A stretch of DNA of 64,000 nt, taken from Molossus alvarezi. Taxonomy: Eukaryota > Chordata > Mammalia > Chiroptera > Molossidae. The stretch spans positions 45,632,001 through 45,696,000 of the forward strand of contig CM073887.1 of the NCBI GenBank assembly GCA_037176705.1, in the 5' to 3' direction. Shown piece by piece: positions 46,343 to 57,728 of the stretch (within the stretch, counting starts at the first letter, position 1; each line of letters begins with the position of its first letter). Below the pieces are notes generated by a model. It ran no database searches. It was not told where the DNA came from and was given only the letters and a program-made list of their open reading frames with translations. A program made the translations under genes and the position numbers.

Positions 46343-46619
46343 GCCCTGGCCGGTTTGGTTCAGCGGTTAGAGCATCGGCCTGCGGTCAAGAGAGACCCGG
46401 GTTCGGTTCCTGCTAAGGGCACGTATCTCGGTTGCAGTTTGTCCCCGGCCCTGGTTGGGTCGTGCGGGTGGCAGCCACTCGATGTGTCCCTTTCAGGTCG
46501 ATGTTTCTCTCTCTCTCTCTGCCTCTCTCTTCCTCCCACTCTAACTGAACAACAACAACAACAACAACAACAACACGAAAATAATGTCCTCAGGTGAGGA
46601 TTAAAAAAAAAAAAAAAAA
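46343..46619 (+). mobile_element. Ves SINE with AAC microsatellite
   Basis: GCCCTGGCCGGTTTGGTTCAG head, good B-box, body, then an (AAC) run of about ten units at 46549-46576 replaces the usual AACAAAAAATGG segment. The tail is TGTCCTCAGGTGAGGATT plus poly-A. The duplication AGAAAGTAATGA lies at 46329-46340 and 46620-46631. Confidence 0.94.
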
Positions 46620-46734
46620 AGAAAGTAATGAGATGCCCTTCTGCCTGCTTTATTGACTCAAAAGTGGGGGAAATGGATCCCCATTCTACAGTGTCAGCCT
46701 CACCACCAGCAAAAGTTTGTGGCTCTAGTCAGAG

Positions 46735-47126
46735 AAAGACAAGTGCCATATGATTTCACTCATATGTGGAATCTAATGAACAAAAGAAACTAACAAAGGG
46801 AATAGAAACAGACTCATAGACTGACAGCTGTCAGAGGGGAGGGGGCTCGTGGGGCTGGGTGAAAAAGGTGAAGGGACTAAGCAACAAAACAAGACAATAA
46901 ACAAAATGCTCATAGACACAGACGGAAGTATGGTGATCACCAGAGGGAAAGAGGGTTTGGGGAGGTAGAAGAGGATAAAAGGAGGATAAATCGCGATGGA
47001 AGGAGACTTGACTCGGGGTGCTGAACACAATACAATATACAGATGATGCATTAAAAAACTGTACACGTGAAACCTCCATAATTTTATTAACCAATGTCAC
47101 CCCAACTAATTCAATAAAAAAAAGAA
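46735..47126 (+). mobile_element. L1 3' end, sense
   Basis: TATGATTTCACTCATATGTGGAA, GTATGGTGATCACCAGAGGGAA and AACCAATGTCACCCCAACTA with a terminal AATAAAAAAAAG is a 5'-truncated L1 3' UTR. Confidence 0.85.
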
Positions 47127-47536
47127 GAGTTGTGGCCTTGAAGATTCTGTGGGCAAGGGCACTTCTCCAAAGCATGTGTTGTTGTTATTATTGTAGAACC
47201 CCACGCTGTCTTGTCTCTTATGAGGAGAGCTCATTTTGGACTCTGTTTTGTGGCACAGCTGTGCTAAGACACCTCTCCCCCTCTCTGTCCTGAGCTAATG
47301 TGAAGAAGGCCACCACTTGCCCTGAGATGGCTCTGTTGCACCCATCTCACCCAGACAGTGCCAACTTCACACAGCTTCTCCCTCATCCCAGGACTCTTCC
47401 TTTAGAGATGCCACATGTATCCTTCCACAGTTACATTGCAAGTCATAAATGGTGGCTTGTAGGGTTGGGTGGTTGGTGGATGAACAAAATGTAACCTTGA
47501 AATATGCATTCTTATAGCCTGGCCAGCCGAGGATCA

Positions 47537-47815
47537 AAATATGCATGTGAATAGATAAGATACGCATGATGGCCTGGAATGCTCCCTGAATATATAGTAT
47601 ACATGTGAATAGATAAGGTATGCATGATGGCCTGGAATGCTCCCTGAATGTATAGTATACATGCGAATAGATAAGGTACGCATGATGGACTGCAATGCTC
47701 CCCGAATGTATAGTATACATGCGAATAGATAAGGTACGCATGATGGCCTGGAATGCTCCCTGAATGTATAGTATACATGCGAATAGATAAGGTATGCATG
47801 ATGGACTGCAATGCC
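47537..47815. repeat. 58-bp tandem array, about 4.8 copies
   Basis: GATGGCCTGGAATGCTCCC or GATGGACTGCAATGCTCCC begins units at 47568, 47626, 47684, 47742 and 47800, a constant 58 bp step. Each also contains GAATGTATAGTATACATGCG and AATAGATAAGGTACGCAT. Units are about 90-95% alike, with two recurring variants (GGCCTGGAAT and GGACTGCAAT). It includes a TATAGTATAC near-palindrome. Confidence 0.95.
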
Positions 47816-50340
47816 ACCCTGAAAGCATCCAATGGGCTTATTGCCCAAGTGTGAATTTGTTATGTATCTCTGCTGAAAATAGTGAGAGACAGCTGAAACA
47901 GGAAGTATGCTGGGCTTGGCTGTAAGGTCAACAGGTATACAATCTCAAGGACTTAATTACTTAAAACACCATGTAACCTAGGAAACCACTTTGCAAATAA
48001 ATTGGGGTGCATCCAGAGATCTGGAGCATTTGCTCCCTTGCATGCTCCCCCCCACTCCAAGCAGCGTCTGCCTATAGTTCATTGTGAAGCAATGATCCCC
48101 TGCAGGCCAAGAGAGACAGCAGTGGCTCCAACTCATTATAACTATTAAATTTAGCCAATTAGTTCTGCTTAAGAAAGCAGAGATGATAGTTTTAGACTGC
48201 ACACCACCCAAACTGTAAGAATAAAAACATGTCTTGCTAAATAACAAAAGGGAATGTGTTGTTCAAGAGGCACTTCATTACCTAACAATGCTGGATAAAT
48301 GAGATGTTATCATCAAAATACAACATCAGCATCTCCATATCAAGGAGACAGTGGAGAAGAGACCCCTCACTTTCTCTGAAAGCATCATCCCACGTGCAAT
48401 CAGTGTTATCAGCTGACCTTTGGTTTCTTTCACATTTCTCCCCATTCCAAATGAATTACCAAGAACAGTATAAATGCATGCCAATTTATTTCATTCAATC
48501 GAAGTAATGTCTTAGTTCAGCCCTGCCCCCTTCTCCCAGTCACACAGTTTAATCTGATTAGGGACAGAGGAAATTCATGAAGATTCATGCAATCTGGGTA
48601 AGACTGCGTTCTAGTACCCTCCGTGATAAAACCATTCTAAATCTCTGTTAAAAATCTTGCTGCATGGTCTATATAAAATTCCTTCCATTTATTTTTCTCC
48701 TGGAAGAAACATGTGGGATATTGATGCTGGAAGGTGGACAGACAAGTTATGTGACCAGGATCTTCATCTCTTGGCATCAAGAGGAGGAAAAGGCAGACTT
48801 GGCCTTGAGCTGGAAGACCAAAGAGGCTGTATACAGCGGCCCCGGAGACAAAGTCCAAGGCAAGTGATTCTCATATTCTCTCTCCTTCATATCAAAACCT
48901 GCAGTAGAAGGAAGTTTTTGAAAATCTGATAGAATAGTGGAAACTATGGATCTGTGTCACAGAAAGAACTGAGGGCAAGTTAAACATTCCCATTCAAACC
49001 CAGATTGGGTGACATTAGGTAGCAGTAATGGATGACAATGAAGGTAGCCTTTAGGTATGTATTTCTTTACGTCTGAGACTCTTCATCTACATCTACCTGG
49101 AGGGGTAAGTTTCTCCACTTGACTGATTCTGGAAATGGACACATCTTAGTACTGTCCTCCTGCCCATACAATAGCATCAATCCTTTCCCTTTCAGACTGG
49201 TGGAAATTTGAGTTATTCTAAAAACAAGAGCACATTTGGAGGTCTCCAGTATTTCTTCTTGGATGTGGTAAACTTTTGTGTGCATGTGCGAGTGATCAGA
49301 AATCTTGGTTAAAGGCAAGGCTGGGGTGGGGTTGGAGTGCTGCCTTCGCAACAGGATCCTAGTGGTCTATGGACCATTCTTTGGGGAGGAAAGGTCAAGA
49401 GAAGACCGAGGGCTCTGGCTCCAGATCCTGTCCTGGGTGCCCGGGATGCCTGCACATGTTACTCTACTTCTTTGGGCCGCAGCCTTCTCATCTCCCAAAT
49501 GAGGGCATAATGTGTCACTGTGCTCAAAGGTCCCTTCCAGCTCTCACATTCGAAGTGATCAACTTGAACTTTGTGAAAGGGGTAGAGCATCACGTGCCAA
49601 ATGAAAGAAACAGGCTGACAAAATAGGAAGGAAACAGCGGGTATCAGTGCAGCACGTCTCCCAGGGTGTAACTCTCGGCAAATACAATGTGAGTGGTACC
49701 CTTGGATTTTGTACAATGGAGCAGCCCTGGGGGTACCAGGCACACCTTTCTATCTACATATATTCCTTTAACTGTTGACTTCTCGCAAATGTGCCTTCCC
49801 ATGGGCAATTTTAGGAGAACTGCTGTATGCTTGAGGGATCGCTAGCTCTCCAACAGCCCACTAATGGCAGGGCCCCTGACTCCCAGAGAAGTGCTCTCCC
49901 CCTTCCATCAGAAAAGATGAAGCACAAGAGGGCCTGATGCCTGGAAAGCAAAGCTTGGGCGTGACTGTGCAGTGTTTGAATGTGGGCCAAGCTGTGCTAA
50001 TAACATGAGACGGCATGCTTGAATGTGCTAAGCCAAATACTGGAACGTCAACACCATAGGGGCCCGGGAAGCTGCCAGGGCTCAGAGAGGCCAAGGGTGT
50101 GGGCTTGGCATGTCAGCACGTGCATGTTTGGTCTTCGGCCCCTTGGCAAAGTGCCTCTGGTCTCTAGAAATAATGCCAGCCAGCCCGAAGATCAGTCATG
50201 CCGTGAAACAGGTCCAGTGTGTGCCCAAACGCAGGGGATGAGGCTGGAGAGAGGCCCCCTCCAAGGATAAAATGAGAAAACCGACCTTGCTCCCTGGATG
50301 ATGGCCTCTAAAGGAGGGACCCTTTAATTAAACCCACAGT
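47816..50340. other. Intergenic, mostly unique
   Basis: No gene is supported. 49440-49550 (CTTCTCATCTCCCAAATGAGG, AAAGGTCCCTTCCAGCTCTC) looks like the end of an old MIR/L2-type repeat. One open segment near 48657-48929 lacks recognisable homology. Confidence 0.45.
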
Positions 50341-50869
50341 CAGAGAGCATAAGAGTTGAAAGGGACCGCACAATCCATCTTGAAGAATCTCTGGTCCAGA
50401 TGCACCTGCTGGGAGTTCAAGCTATGAGGGGGGCGGGGAGGGAGATGAGGCTGGAAGGGCTTTCTCGTTCCATCTCTGTGGCAGTGGACAGCAAGGAACG
50501 GGACCAAATGGAGCATCAGCAATGTTCATACGGATATGATGTGGCTTTATCTAGTGATGCGACACGCGAGGACCTGGAGACTCTAAGGCAGAGGGTTGTC
50601 ATCGAGCCGTTTTCCTAGCTCAGTTTCTGCTTCTGGCGGAGACCTGGCCATTTGCCTGTGGTCTGGGTCCTCAGCAGCTTCCCTCTGCTCATTCCAGGCA
50701 CGGGGAGAGTTTCCGGAGAAAGGCAGTGAGATTCATGTGCTGAATCCCTGGTAGACACGGTCTGCCCTGTGAGGGGCATGGCGGCACGTGTACGGCAGAG
50801 AGCCAGTGTGTGCTGGGGACATGGCCGAACGTACTCGGTCCAGAGAAGGAGAGAGATGGCCAACAGCAC

Positions 50870-52650
50870 TTGCCAGTGCTCTTTCCCCCAACAGAAGGCT
50901 AAAGATGATAAAACGACAAGAAAATATCTTAAAGACACACACCAGGGGTTCCCTAGTAAAACAACCCATCCAGATCCCCCCACACAGTGAAACTGAATTC
51001 ACTCACCTATGTCCACAGAGCTTTGAAATACCTTTCTCCACTCCCAAATATGAAGAGATAACCAAGACTCTAGGGAAAAATGCTCTACCATAAAAATATA
51101 AAGACCAAAATAGATAGACTATAAGAAACTTAGAGGAAACAGACAACGGCAGAAAAAATGTTCATGTCTTGAGGAAGACATGTGAAGATATTGAATCCAT
51201 GAGACAAGGAAGCACTATCTTGAAAAATTACCACAGAATAAGACAGCCCTGGAAATTTAAAAATATAGTAGCAGAATTTTTTTTTTAATTAAAAAGAACA
51301 TTTGAAAGATAAAATCAAGGAAATATCCCCCAAAGTAGGACCTAAAGGGGGGGGGTGGAGGGAGAGGAGTTGGGAAAGAAAAGCTAGAAAAAATAGAAAA
51401 TTTGTCTGGGAACTCCAACATCTGAATAACAAGAGTTTAGGAAAAAGAAAAGTGTGTGTTGTGTGTGTGTGTGTGTGTGGGGGGGGGGGTTTACAAAGGG
51501 AATAATTTAAGAACATTTCCAGGAATTATAAAACCTGAGATTCCAGATTGAAGTGTCTTTTGAGTGCTTAGGACAATGGGTAAAAACTGAACACCCATCT
51601 TTATAAAATTTTGAAACAGTGGATACAGAGAAAATTTGAAACACTTCTAGAGAGGGAAAGAAGAAGGTCTATATAAAGATCAGAAATAAGAATGGTTTGG
51701 GACTTTGTCACATTGAAACTAGAGGACAATGGTAGTAGAATGCCTTCAAAGTTTGGAGGGCAAAATATCTCAAACTTAGAATTTTACACCTAGACAAACT
51801 GTCGGTCAAGGGTCAGGGTAAAAGTAAAGATATTTTCAGACATGCAAGGTCTTTATAAATGCATTCCACCATTAAGTAAGTTAAAGAGAAAGGCAGGATA
51901 GTAAGAAAGCAGAGACTCCAACCAAAGACAAGATTAAAGTGAAGAAAAATCTCTACATAATAGGCATGAACTACCTGTAGAGAGCAACTGACCCAGTATG
52001 AAGCAATTCAGAAAACTTGGAAGAGATATCTACAGAAATATAACTTGATAGAATACCTGATGTACTTGACCATATCAAGAAGAGATGGGTACGAGTGGTA
52101 TAGGGGTGGGGGGATTGGAAAAGAATTAGTGATAAATCGAAAACTACACAAACAGAAAAATAAGACCATTAGCAACTCTACTCTAGAGGAAACATTTTCT
52201 TATAGAAGAAAATGTATTGCATGCCTGGCTGTGAATAGTATTTATGTAGTCATAATAAATCAAACTGAAAAATGATCAAAACAAAAACACTATCTAGCCG
52301 TACTAAGAGGCTATGGGAAGGAATGTGTACAAAGTGGGAGATAAAGTTAATTCTTTTCTCCACAGTGGGAATGACAAATGCATAAAACAAACCAAAAATA
52401 TCAACAAATAGCAACATACAGTATGATTTAAAAATGTGGACATAAATACAAAAAGTAACGGTTTAAGGATTAAAAATGAGTGCCTATGGAATTAGGAAAA
52501 GGGCATGAGCAGTTAGGAAGTGGTTGCTTTCATAGCAAGTCTTGTAGAACTATTTGATGATTTTTAACAATTATTAAAATATATGCATATCTTTGATAAG
52601 TATAAAATCTAAACTAAAAATAGAAAATCCACACTTTGCCCTAGCGATGA
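50870..52650 (+). mobile_element. Old L1/HAL1-like sequence
   Basis: A-rich text such as TTCCAGGAATTATAAAACCTGA, ATTTTACACCTAGACAAACTGTC and AAGATATTTTCAGACATGCAAGG resembles the 5' part of an old L1 or HAL1. Heavily decayed, with no ORFs. It contains a (TG)n/G run at 51452-51490. Confidence 0.5.
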
Positions 52651-52699
52651 TATGTATCCCCTGATGTGTAGCCAATGCTGTAGGAAGAAAGAGAAAGAA

Positions 52700-52920
52700 A
52701 GAAAAGTATTATATCACTTTGTGTTGTCTCTGATTCCTTTGTTCTTTTCCTTCCTCTCCCTCCTCTCTCTCTCAATTCTCTTTTTCATTTATTGTCTTTT
52801 ATTTTATCTCTGCCATTCATTCTTTCTGTTTCTCTTTACCTTTCCCCGCCCTTTTTTCTTTTTTTCTCTCTTTCTGGCACAGTATGCAGCCAAACTATTA
52901 TTATTATTATTATTATTATT
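52700..52920. repeat. CT-rich tract and (ATT)n microsatellite
   Basis: A pyrimidine-rich stretch (52735-52880) is followed by nine or so ATT units at 52893-52920. Confidence 0.8.
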
Positions 52921-53074
52921 TATTGAATACAATGTTTCCTGTTCTTAGTTCTTAATATTAAAAGCATGCCTGGAATGTTCTTTCTTTCCCCCAACCAAAG
53001 CAATCTAAGCAGCAAACTCAGTTGTAAGCTACTTTTTATCAAGGTGAAGAAATTTTTCATGTAAAGGTTCTCTT

Positions 53075-53670
53075 AGACTTGGAGAATCTATCAGAGGTCC
53101 TTGGGGCCAACCAGTCACCTGATGCAGGTGATTTCTCTGCAGTACTTCTGTCCAGCACGTGTTCCAAGCTCTGATTAAACAATGAGTGTGGAGAATACTG
53201 AGCCATCAGCCAGGACACTCTGATCCAGGCAGCTCAACTGTGAATAGGAGCTTCTACATGTTGAATGGAAGTCGGCCTCTCTCTCTCAGACAGTTAAAAA
53301 ATAACCTAACACTGCTCCCATGACAGCCCCTGATGCATCCACAAACAGAAATCATGTCCCCTTGAGTGGTTCCTACTCTAGGCTAAGCATTGCTCTTTCC
53401 TGTTGCGTTCTGGACCCTTCACCACCCTAGTCACTCCTGTGGGCACCCTCTACGGCCATCTGAGCAGTGACTTAATCTTTCAGTCAGAGGCACCTAGAGC
53501 TGAATACACTTCACCAGGTCTGTGCTGAATGCAGACTGCAGGAGATCTGTCACCTCCATTTTCTGCTCACCATGCTTCTATTAATGTAACCTAAGTTTTG
53601 AAGTAGCTGTTTATCTCAACTCTTGCTTACATCAACCTCAAAGTCATCTAAATTCTTAAGGTTTTTTTCT
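53075..53670 (-). mobile_element. CR1/L3-type LINE fragment
   Basis: In order on the + strand: TCAGAGGTCCTTGGGGCCAAC, ATGATTTCTCTGCAGTACTTC-like text, GAAATCATGTCCCCTTGAGTG, TTCTGGACCCTTCACCACCC, AGAGCTGAATACACTTCACCAGG and CCATGCTTCTATTAATGTAAC. This is the antisense of a CR1-family LINE 3' region, a group long dead in mammals. It is unusually long (about 600 bp) for such an old relic. Confidence 0.7.
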
Positions 53671-54329
53671 TAAGTGCCCATACCTTGTTTGTGGGCAGAT
53701 GAGTTTTTCCAATATTGCTGTCTATCTTACACTTCTCCTACAAAATCTCTTCTTCTGAATTCTGGCCCAAATTCTCACCCTGTTTTGAGAAGTTTCTTAT
53801 GATTCTCTTGAATGAGAATGTTTAGCTGCCAGTTATAAATTCCTCATATTAAAATTACTTCATCATCTAATTCCCAAACAAAATTTATATCATCTGAGCT
53901 CCAAGAACGATCCTCTTAGAGCCCCCAAATCTGTGACCCATTTTGGGTACCCTGGGCCATTGAGTTTGACAACAGAAGGAGGTCTGGGCAAGCCCTACTC
54001 ATGGGTCTCTGGCCTGTGCACATGACGGAGAGGGAGTGCATCACCTTTACTGCCTATAACCCTGGACCAGTGTCAGAAAACCTGGGCTGTCTCATGTAAC
54101 CCATCATCCCCATACCTTCTGGGGAATGAATGGGAATGAGTTGAGCCCACGGAGACGAAGCAGATGGTTGGGTAGATTCCACGATGGATGAAGAGCAGGG
54201 AACTCCACAAGGCGGAGGCTCCTGATCCCACTGTGTTGGACTCAGTGCCAGCTGTCAACAGCTGGACACTAGAGAAAGAATCACATCGTGATTAATACTC
54301 CATCTGTCAGGGACTGTCAACTCTGGAAA
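53671..54329. other. Intergenic, nothing recognised
   Basis: Unique-looking sequence. Only short unsupported open frames occur. Confidence 0.5.
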
Positions 54330-54560
54330 ATAATCATAATGCTAACATTTGCGGATGCTTTGAGTTTTCAACATTCCTCTCCCTTGTAGTAACCCTTAAG
54401 ATGGAAAAGCCAGGAGATCACAAGCCAGTTTTATAGATGAGGAAATGAATTTTCACAGAGGTTCAGTGACTTGCTCATACCCGCAGCTCTTGGGAGGGTG
54501 GAGCTGGGAGTCAAGGCTGGGTGTCCTGGCTTGCAATCCAGTCTTCTCTCCACAAGGCAT
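54330..54560 (-). repeat. MIR SINE, antisense
   Basis: TAATGCTAACATTTGCGGATG-like start, TTATAGATGAGGAAATGAATT, TTCAGTGACTTGCTCATACC and GGAGCTGGGAGTCAAGGCTGG are a reversed MIR. Confidence 0.7.
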
Positions 54561-54772
54561 CTCTGAAGCCTACTATTCATGTCACCAATCAGTAAATGTT
54601 GATCTACCACCTACATTGGGCCTGTCACTGGGCAAGCTGCTGGAGGGGGGCACAGAAGAGTATAACGCATGAACCTTGACCTCCGTGAGCTCATAGCAAC
54701 CTAAAGCACTTTGTTCAGGCGCCTGAGCAGGTGGAACAGCCCTAGGCACTATGGCCATCAAAAGTAAAGTAG

Positions 54773-54993
54773 GCCCGGCCAGTGTGGCGCAGTGGTTGTG
54801 TGTTGACCCATGCATCGAGAGGTCGCCAGTTTGATTCCCGGTCAGGGCACATGCCCAGGTTGTGGGCCTGATCCCCAGAGCGGGGCATGCAGGAGGTAGC
54901 CAATCAATGTTCTCTGTCATTGATGTTTCTGTCTCTCTCTCTCTCCCTCTCCCTTCTTCTCTCTCTAAAAATCAATTTAAGAAACATTTTTTA
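54773..54993 (+). mobile_element. Ves-type SINE
   Basis: GCCCGGCCAGTGTGGCGCAG head, B-box variant GTTTGATTCCCGG, GGTTGTGGGCCTGATCCCCAG, CT-rich body, and TCTAAAAATCAATTTAAG tail. AAAGTAG-like sequence flanks it. It is the subtype without the hairpin tail. Confidence 0.9.
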
Positions 54994-55529
54994 AAAGTAG
55001 AAGTGGCCCAGTTAGTGGCCGGGGTGGTCCTGAAGGGTGAGCTGAATTGAAAAGTCTGGGAAGGTGGTGGTGGAGGGTGGGCAGTGGGCAGTCTCAGTCG
55101 TTGGGTGTGAGTGTAGAAGGGTAAGAAGGGACTAGCCTAAATGCTGACAGAAGGGGTGTAGGGGTCAAGGTGACAGAAAACAGGGTAGAGAGGGTGAGCC
55201 AATGGCAATGGGCAGCCACTGACCTTGCGTAAGGAGGGAAACCAATGTTTTAGGTGTCCAGCTGACATTTATGGGGCTATGCTGCAGGGTGGGGAGCAAT
55301 GACAAGTGGGACATGTTCCCTCCCTCAGAAAAGTGACAGACAGGATTGCCGTATTGTCCTCTCAGAATGAGTGGCTCCTCATCACACTCCAACAGCACAA
55401 GACAGAAAGTAGAACTCGGGGTGGGGGGCTGGGCGAGAATACGGAGCTCTTTAAAGAGTGGATGAAAAGAATTCGGGAGGTGCTGGAGGTTGTCTGCATA
55501 ACATGAGGCAACTTAGCACTACTGAACTG

Positions 55530-55646
55530 TACACTTACAAGCTGCTTGACCTTGGAGAAGTTACTTAGTTCCTTCATCTCTGTAGAGTGGGAATAACAGT
55601 ACCTACCTCACAGGGTTGTTGTCAAGGTTAAATGAGTTAATATAAG
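55530..55646 (+). repeat. MIR SINE
   Basis: CTGCTTGACCTTGGAGAAGTTAC, AGAGTGGGAATAACAGTACC and CACAGGGTTGTTGTCAAGG. A Ves SINE inserted at its 3' end. Confidence 0.85.
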
Positions 55647-55658
55647 AAAAGCACTTAG

Positions 55659-55879
55659 CGCTGGCTGGTTTGGCTCAGCGGTTAGAGCGTGGACCTGCGG
55701 TCCAGAGAGACCTGGGTTCAGTTCCCTCTAAGGGCACGTACCTCGGTTGCAGTTTGTCCCTGACCCAACCTGGGTCGTGCGGGTGGTGACCACTCCATGT
55801 GTCCCTTTCACATCGATGTTGGTCTCTCTCTCTCTCTTCCTCTCTCTCCCTCCCCTCTATCTGAGGATAAAAAAAGAAG
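55659..55879 (+). mobile_element. Ves SINE
   Basis: The head is CGCTGGCTGGTTTGGCTCAG, with AGCGGTTAGAGCG and CTGGGTTCAGTTCCC. The 3' part has lost most of the tail (ATCTGAGGATAAAAAAAG). The duplication AAAGCACTTAG lies at 55648-55658 and 55881-55891. Confidence 0.92.
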
Positions 55880-55949
55880 TAAAGCACTTAGAATTGCTTA
55901 GCACATGGTATATACTATTAAGTGTTTTCTCCTCTCTTTCCCTCTCTCT

Positions 55950-56004
55950 CTTGTTAAACCCTCACCTAAGGACATGCTTAGAGAGAGGAAGGGAGAAAGG
56001 GAGG

Positions 56005-56045
<41 letters not shown>

Positions 56046-56214
56046 AGAGAGAGAAACAATAATGTAAGAGAGAAACATCAACTGGTTTCCTTCCATATGC
56101 TCCCTGATTGGGGATCAAACCTGCAGCCCAGGCACGTACCCTGACCGGGAATCAAACCAGCATTCTTTCAGTACACAAGACAACGTTCAACCAACTGAGC
56201 CACTCGGGCCGGGT
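55950..56214 (-). mobile_element. Ves-type SINE, antisense, with long GA run
   Basis: TTAAACCCTCACCTAAGGACA (decayed tail), a pure (GA)n of about 20 units at 56008-56042, B-box and head ending GAGCCACTCGGGCCGGGT. Flanked by TCTCTCTTT-type sequence on both sides. Confidence 0.88.
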
Positions 56215-57589
56215 TCTTCTCTCTTTCTCTTCTCCCCTGTTCCTTCTTCTTCTTCTTTCTCCTCCTTCTATTATTATCATCATCATCATTATTATTATCT
56301 CACTACTATATTTTCCCTCTGCAATACAGAGCCTCATTGGAGCTGCCTCCCAGGGACGGTCAGGAGTGCAGTCCTTGAAAATGACTAAGACATTTCTGAC
56401 TCAGCTGTGGGTTGGCAGCTGCACTGTGAAGAGGGCGGAGCCTTGGCAAACTGTCCTCATGGACGAGATCTGACCCTCGAGTACTGAGGCTGAATTTTTA
56501 ACCAATAAACGGGAGCCTATGCATAAATGTAACCTGCAGACCTCTGTCCTCAGGCTGTCCACTAAAATTGACAGTATTGCCACAGCTCGAACTATTTTTA
56601 GGATTTCCCTAATGCCTTTCCCCATCACCACCTCAATCAAAATGTAACTGCCCTCTTAACATTTTGGTTAGATCTCCTTTTCGAAATGTAATCAGTCATG
56701 CTTAGGGTTATAGGGATTTCTGCCTGTGTCTGCCTCTCGTCCTGGATGGCAACCCCCTCGTCTTCCTCACTCCTGCATCCCCGCCCTGTGCGATGTCAGG
56801 GCTTCACAAATGCTGGCTTTATTGCTGAGTTATGTTGAGACTGACTTCGCGAATCAGGAGACATGCTTCTGAATATCCCCACTATGGCTGATCTGCGTCC
56901 TTTGGGGGTGGATGCGATTTTAGGAAAACACGAAGTAATTCCTTTTTACTATTTTTGTATTTTAAAATTGTAATCTACTCTGTAAAATTTTATTTTCTTT
57001 TATTTATTTTTATAATGTTTATTTTTGTTACACGAAGTAATTCTAAGCTAAGTTTGGTGAATTCATTCAACAATGCCAATTTGGTCCTATAAATAAGTTT
57101 ACAAGTCTGGTTTCCTCGCATGGCTTGTAAGCCAGGTCTACCTGTCATTCTCCTAGAAGATTTCCAAAAGGTACTTGGAGCAGGGCCTTTAGAATAGGCA
57201 CGTGAAGACCAAGGCTGACTTCCCTGCTCTGGACCTAGCAGCCATGCCTGCGTGGGGTTGTAATGCCAAAATTGGCCACCAGAGGGGGAACATGTTCCAG
57301 ACCCCAAGGTGGGCCTCCACTCTTGCTCCAAAAACTTTGCATTTAAAGACTGGCCGCCAGAGCAGCTGCAGTTCACGTCTCAGTCAGTACCTAGCAGAGC
57401 TGCTGGTGCCTCCACAGAACATCTCCCGAGCATTGCCCCAGGCTGAACGAGGCGAGGCACCAAGACAGGGACTCCCCAGCCCCAGGCACCCCGCTCGGGC
57501 ACAAAGCTGAGTCTTGCCTCCTGACTTGATCCTCCTGGAGAAGTGACCCCCAAGACAAGTCACCGGACACCCCTACAGTCTCCTTCTAT

Positions 57590-57728
57590 GACTCTGTCTG
57601 GATTTGCCTGGCTGTGGGGAGAAGCTCCGAGCAGCTGCCTGGGTCTCAGTGCGGTGCAGCAGCCAGCCACCATGGCGGGTGCCGGGAACTGAGGGCACAG
57701 CCTCTGCAGCCTCGGCGGAGGCACTAAG
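57590..57728 (+). other. SCARA5: Putative SCARA5 non-coding first exon
   Basis: The coding exon at 61833 has a splice acceptor just ahead of its ATG, so an upstream leader exon must exist. The best donor is CACTAAG|GTGAGT at 57728/57729, at the end of a CpG-bearing stretch that contains GCCAGCCACCATGGCGGGTG. The ATG at 57672 opens a six-codon frame (MAGAGN) and stops at 57690-57692. The 5' limit is not determinable, and the assignment is inferred from position and splice signals only. Confidence 0.4.
57672..57692 (+). promoter_or_regulatory. Candidate short uORF in the SCARA5 leader
   Basis: CCACCATGG is a near-perfect initiation context, followed by GCG GGT GCC GGG AAC TGA. If 57590-57728 is the SCARA5 leader exon, this uORF would be read before the main start at 61839. 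Confidence 0.35.

Noticed and set aside
47537..47815. CRISPR-like regular array of 58-bp units
   Set aside because: Units are contiguous near-identical tandem copies with no unique spacers, and the context is a mammalian genome. It is an ordinary minisatellite.
48657..48929. Possible extra exon between NUGGC and SCARA5
   Set aside because: Two overlapping frames are open, but I recognise no family and see no clear splice pair on both sides.
1069..56214. tRNA genes suggested by repeated A-box/B-box heads
   Set aside because: All are the tRNA-derived heads of Ves SINEs with CT-rich bodies and A-tails; none has a complete cloverleaf with mature tRNA ends.
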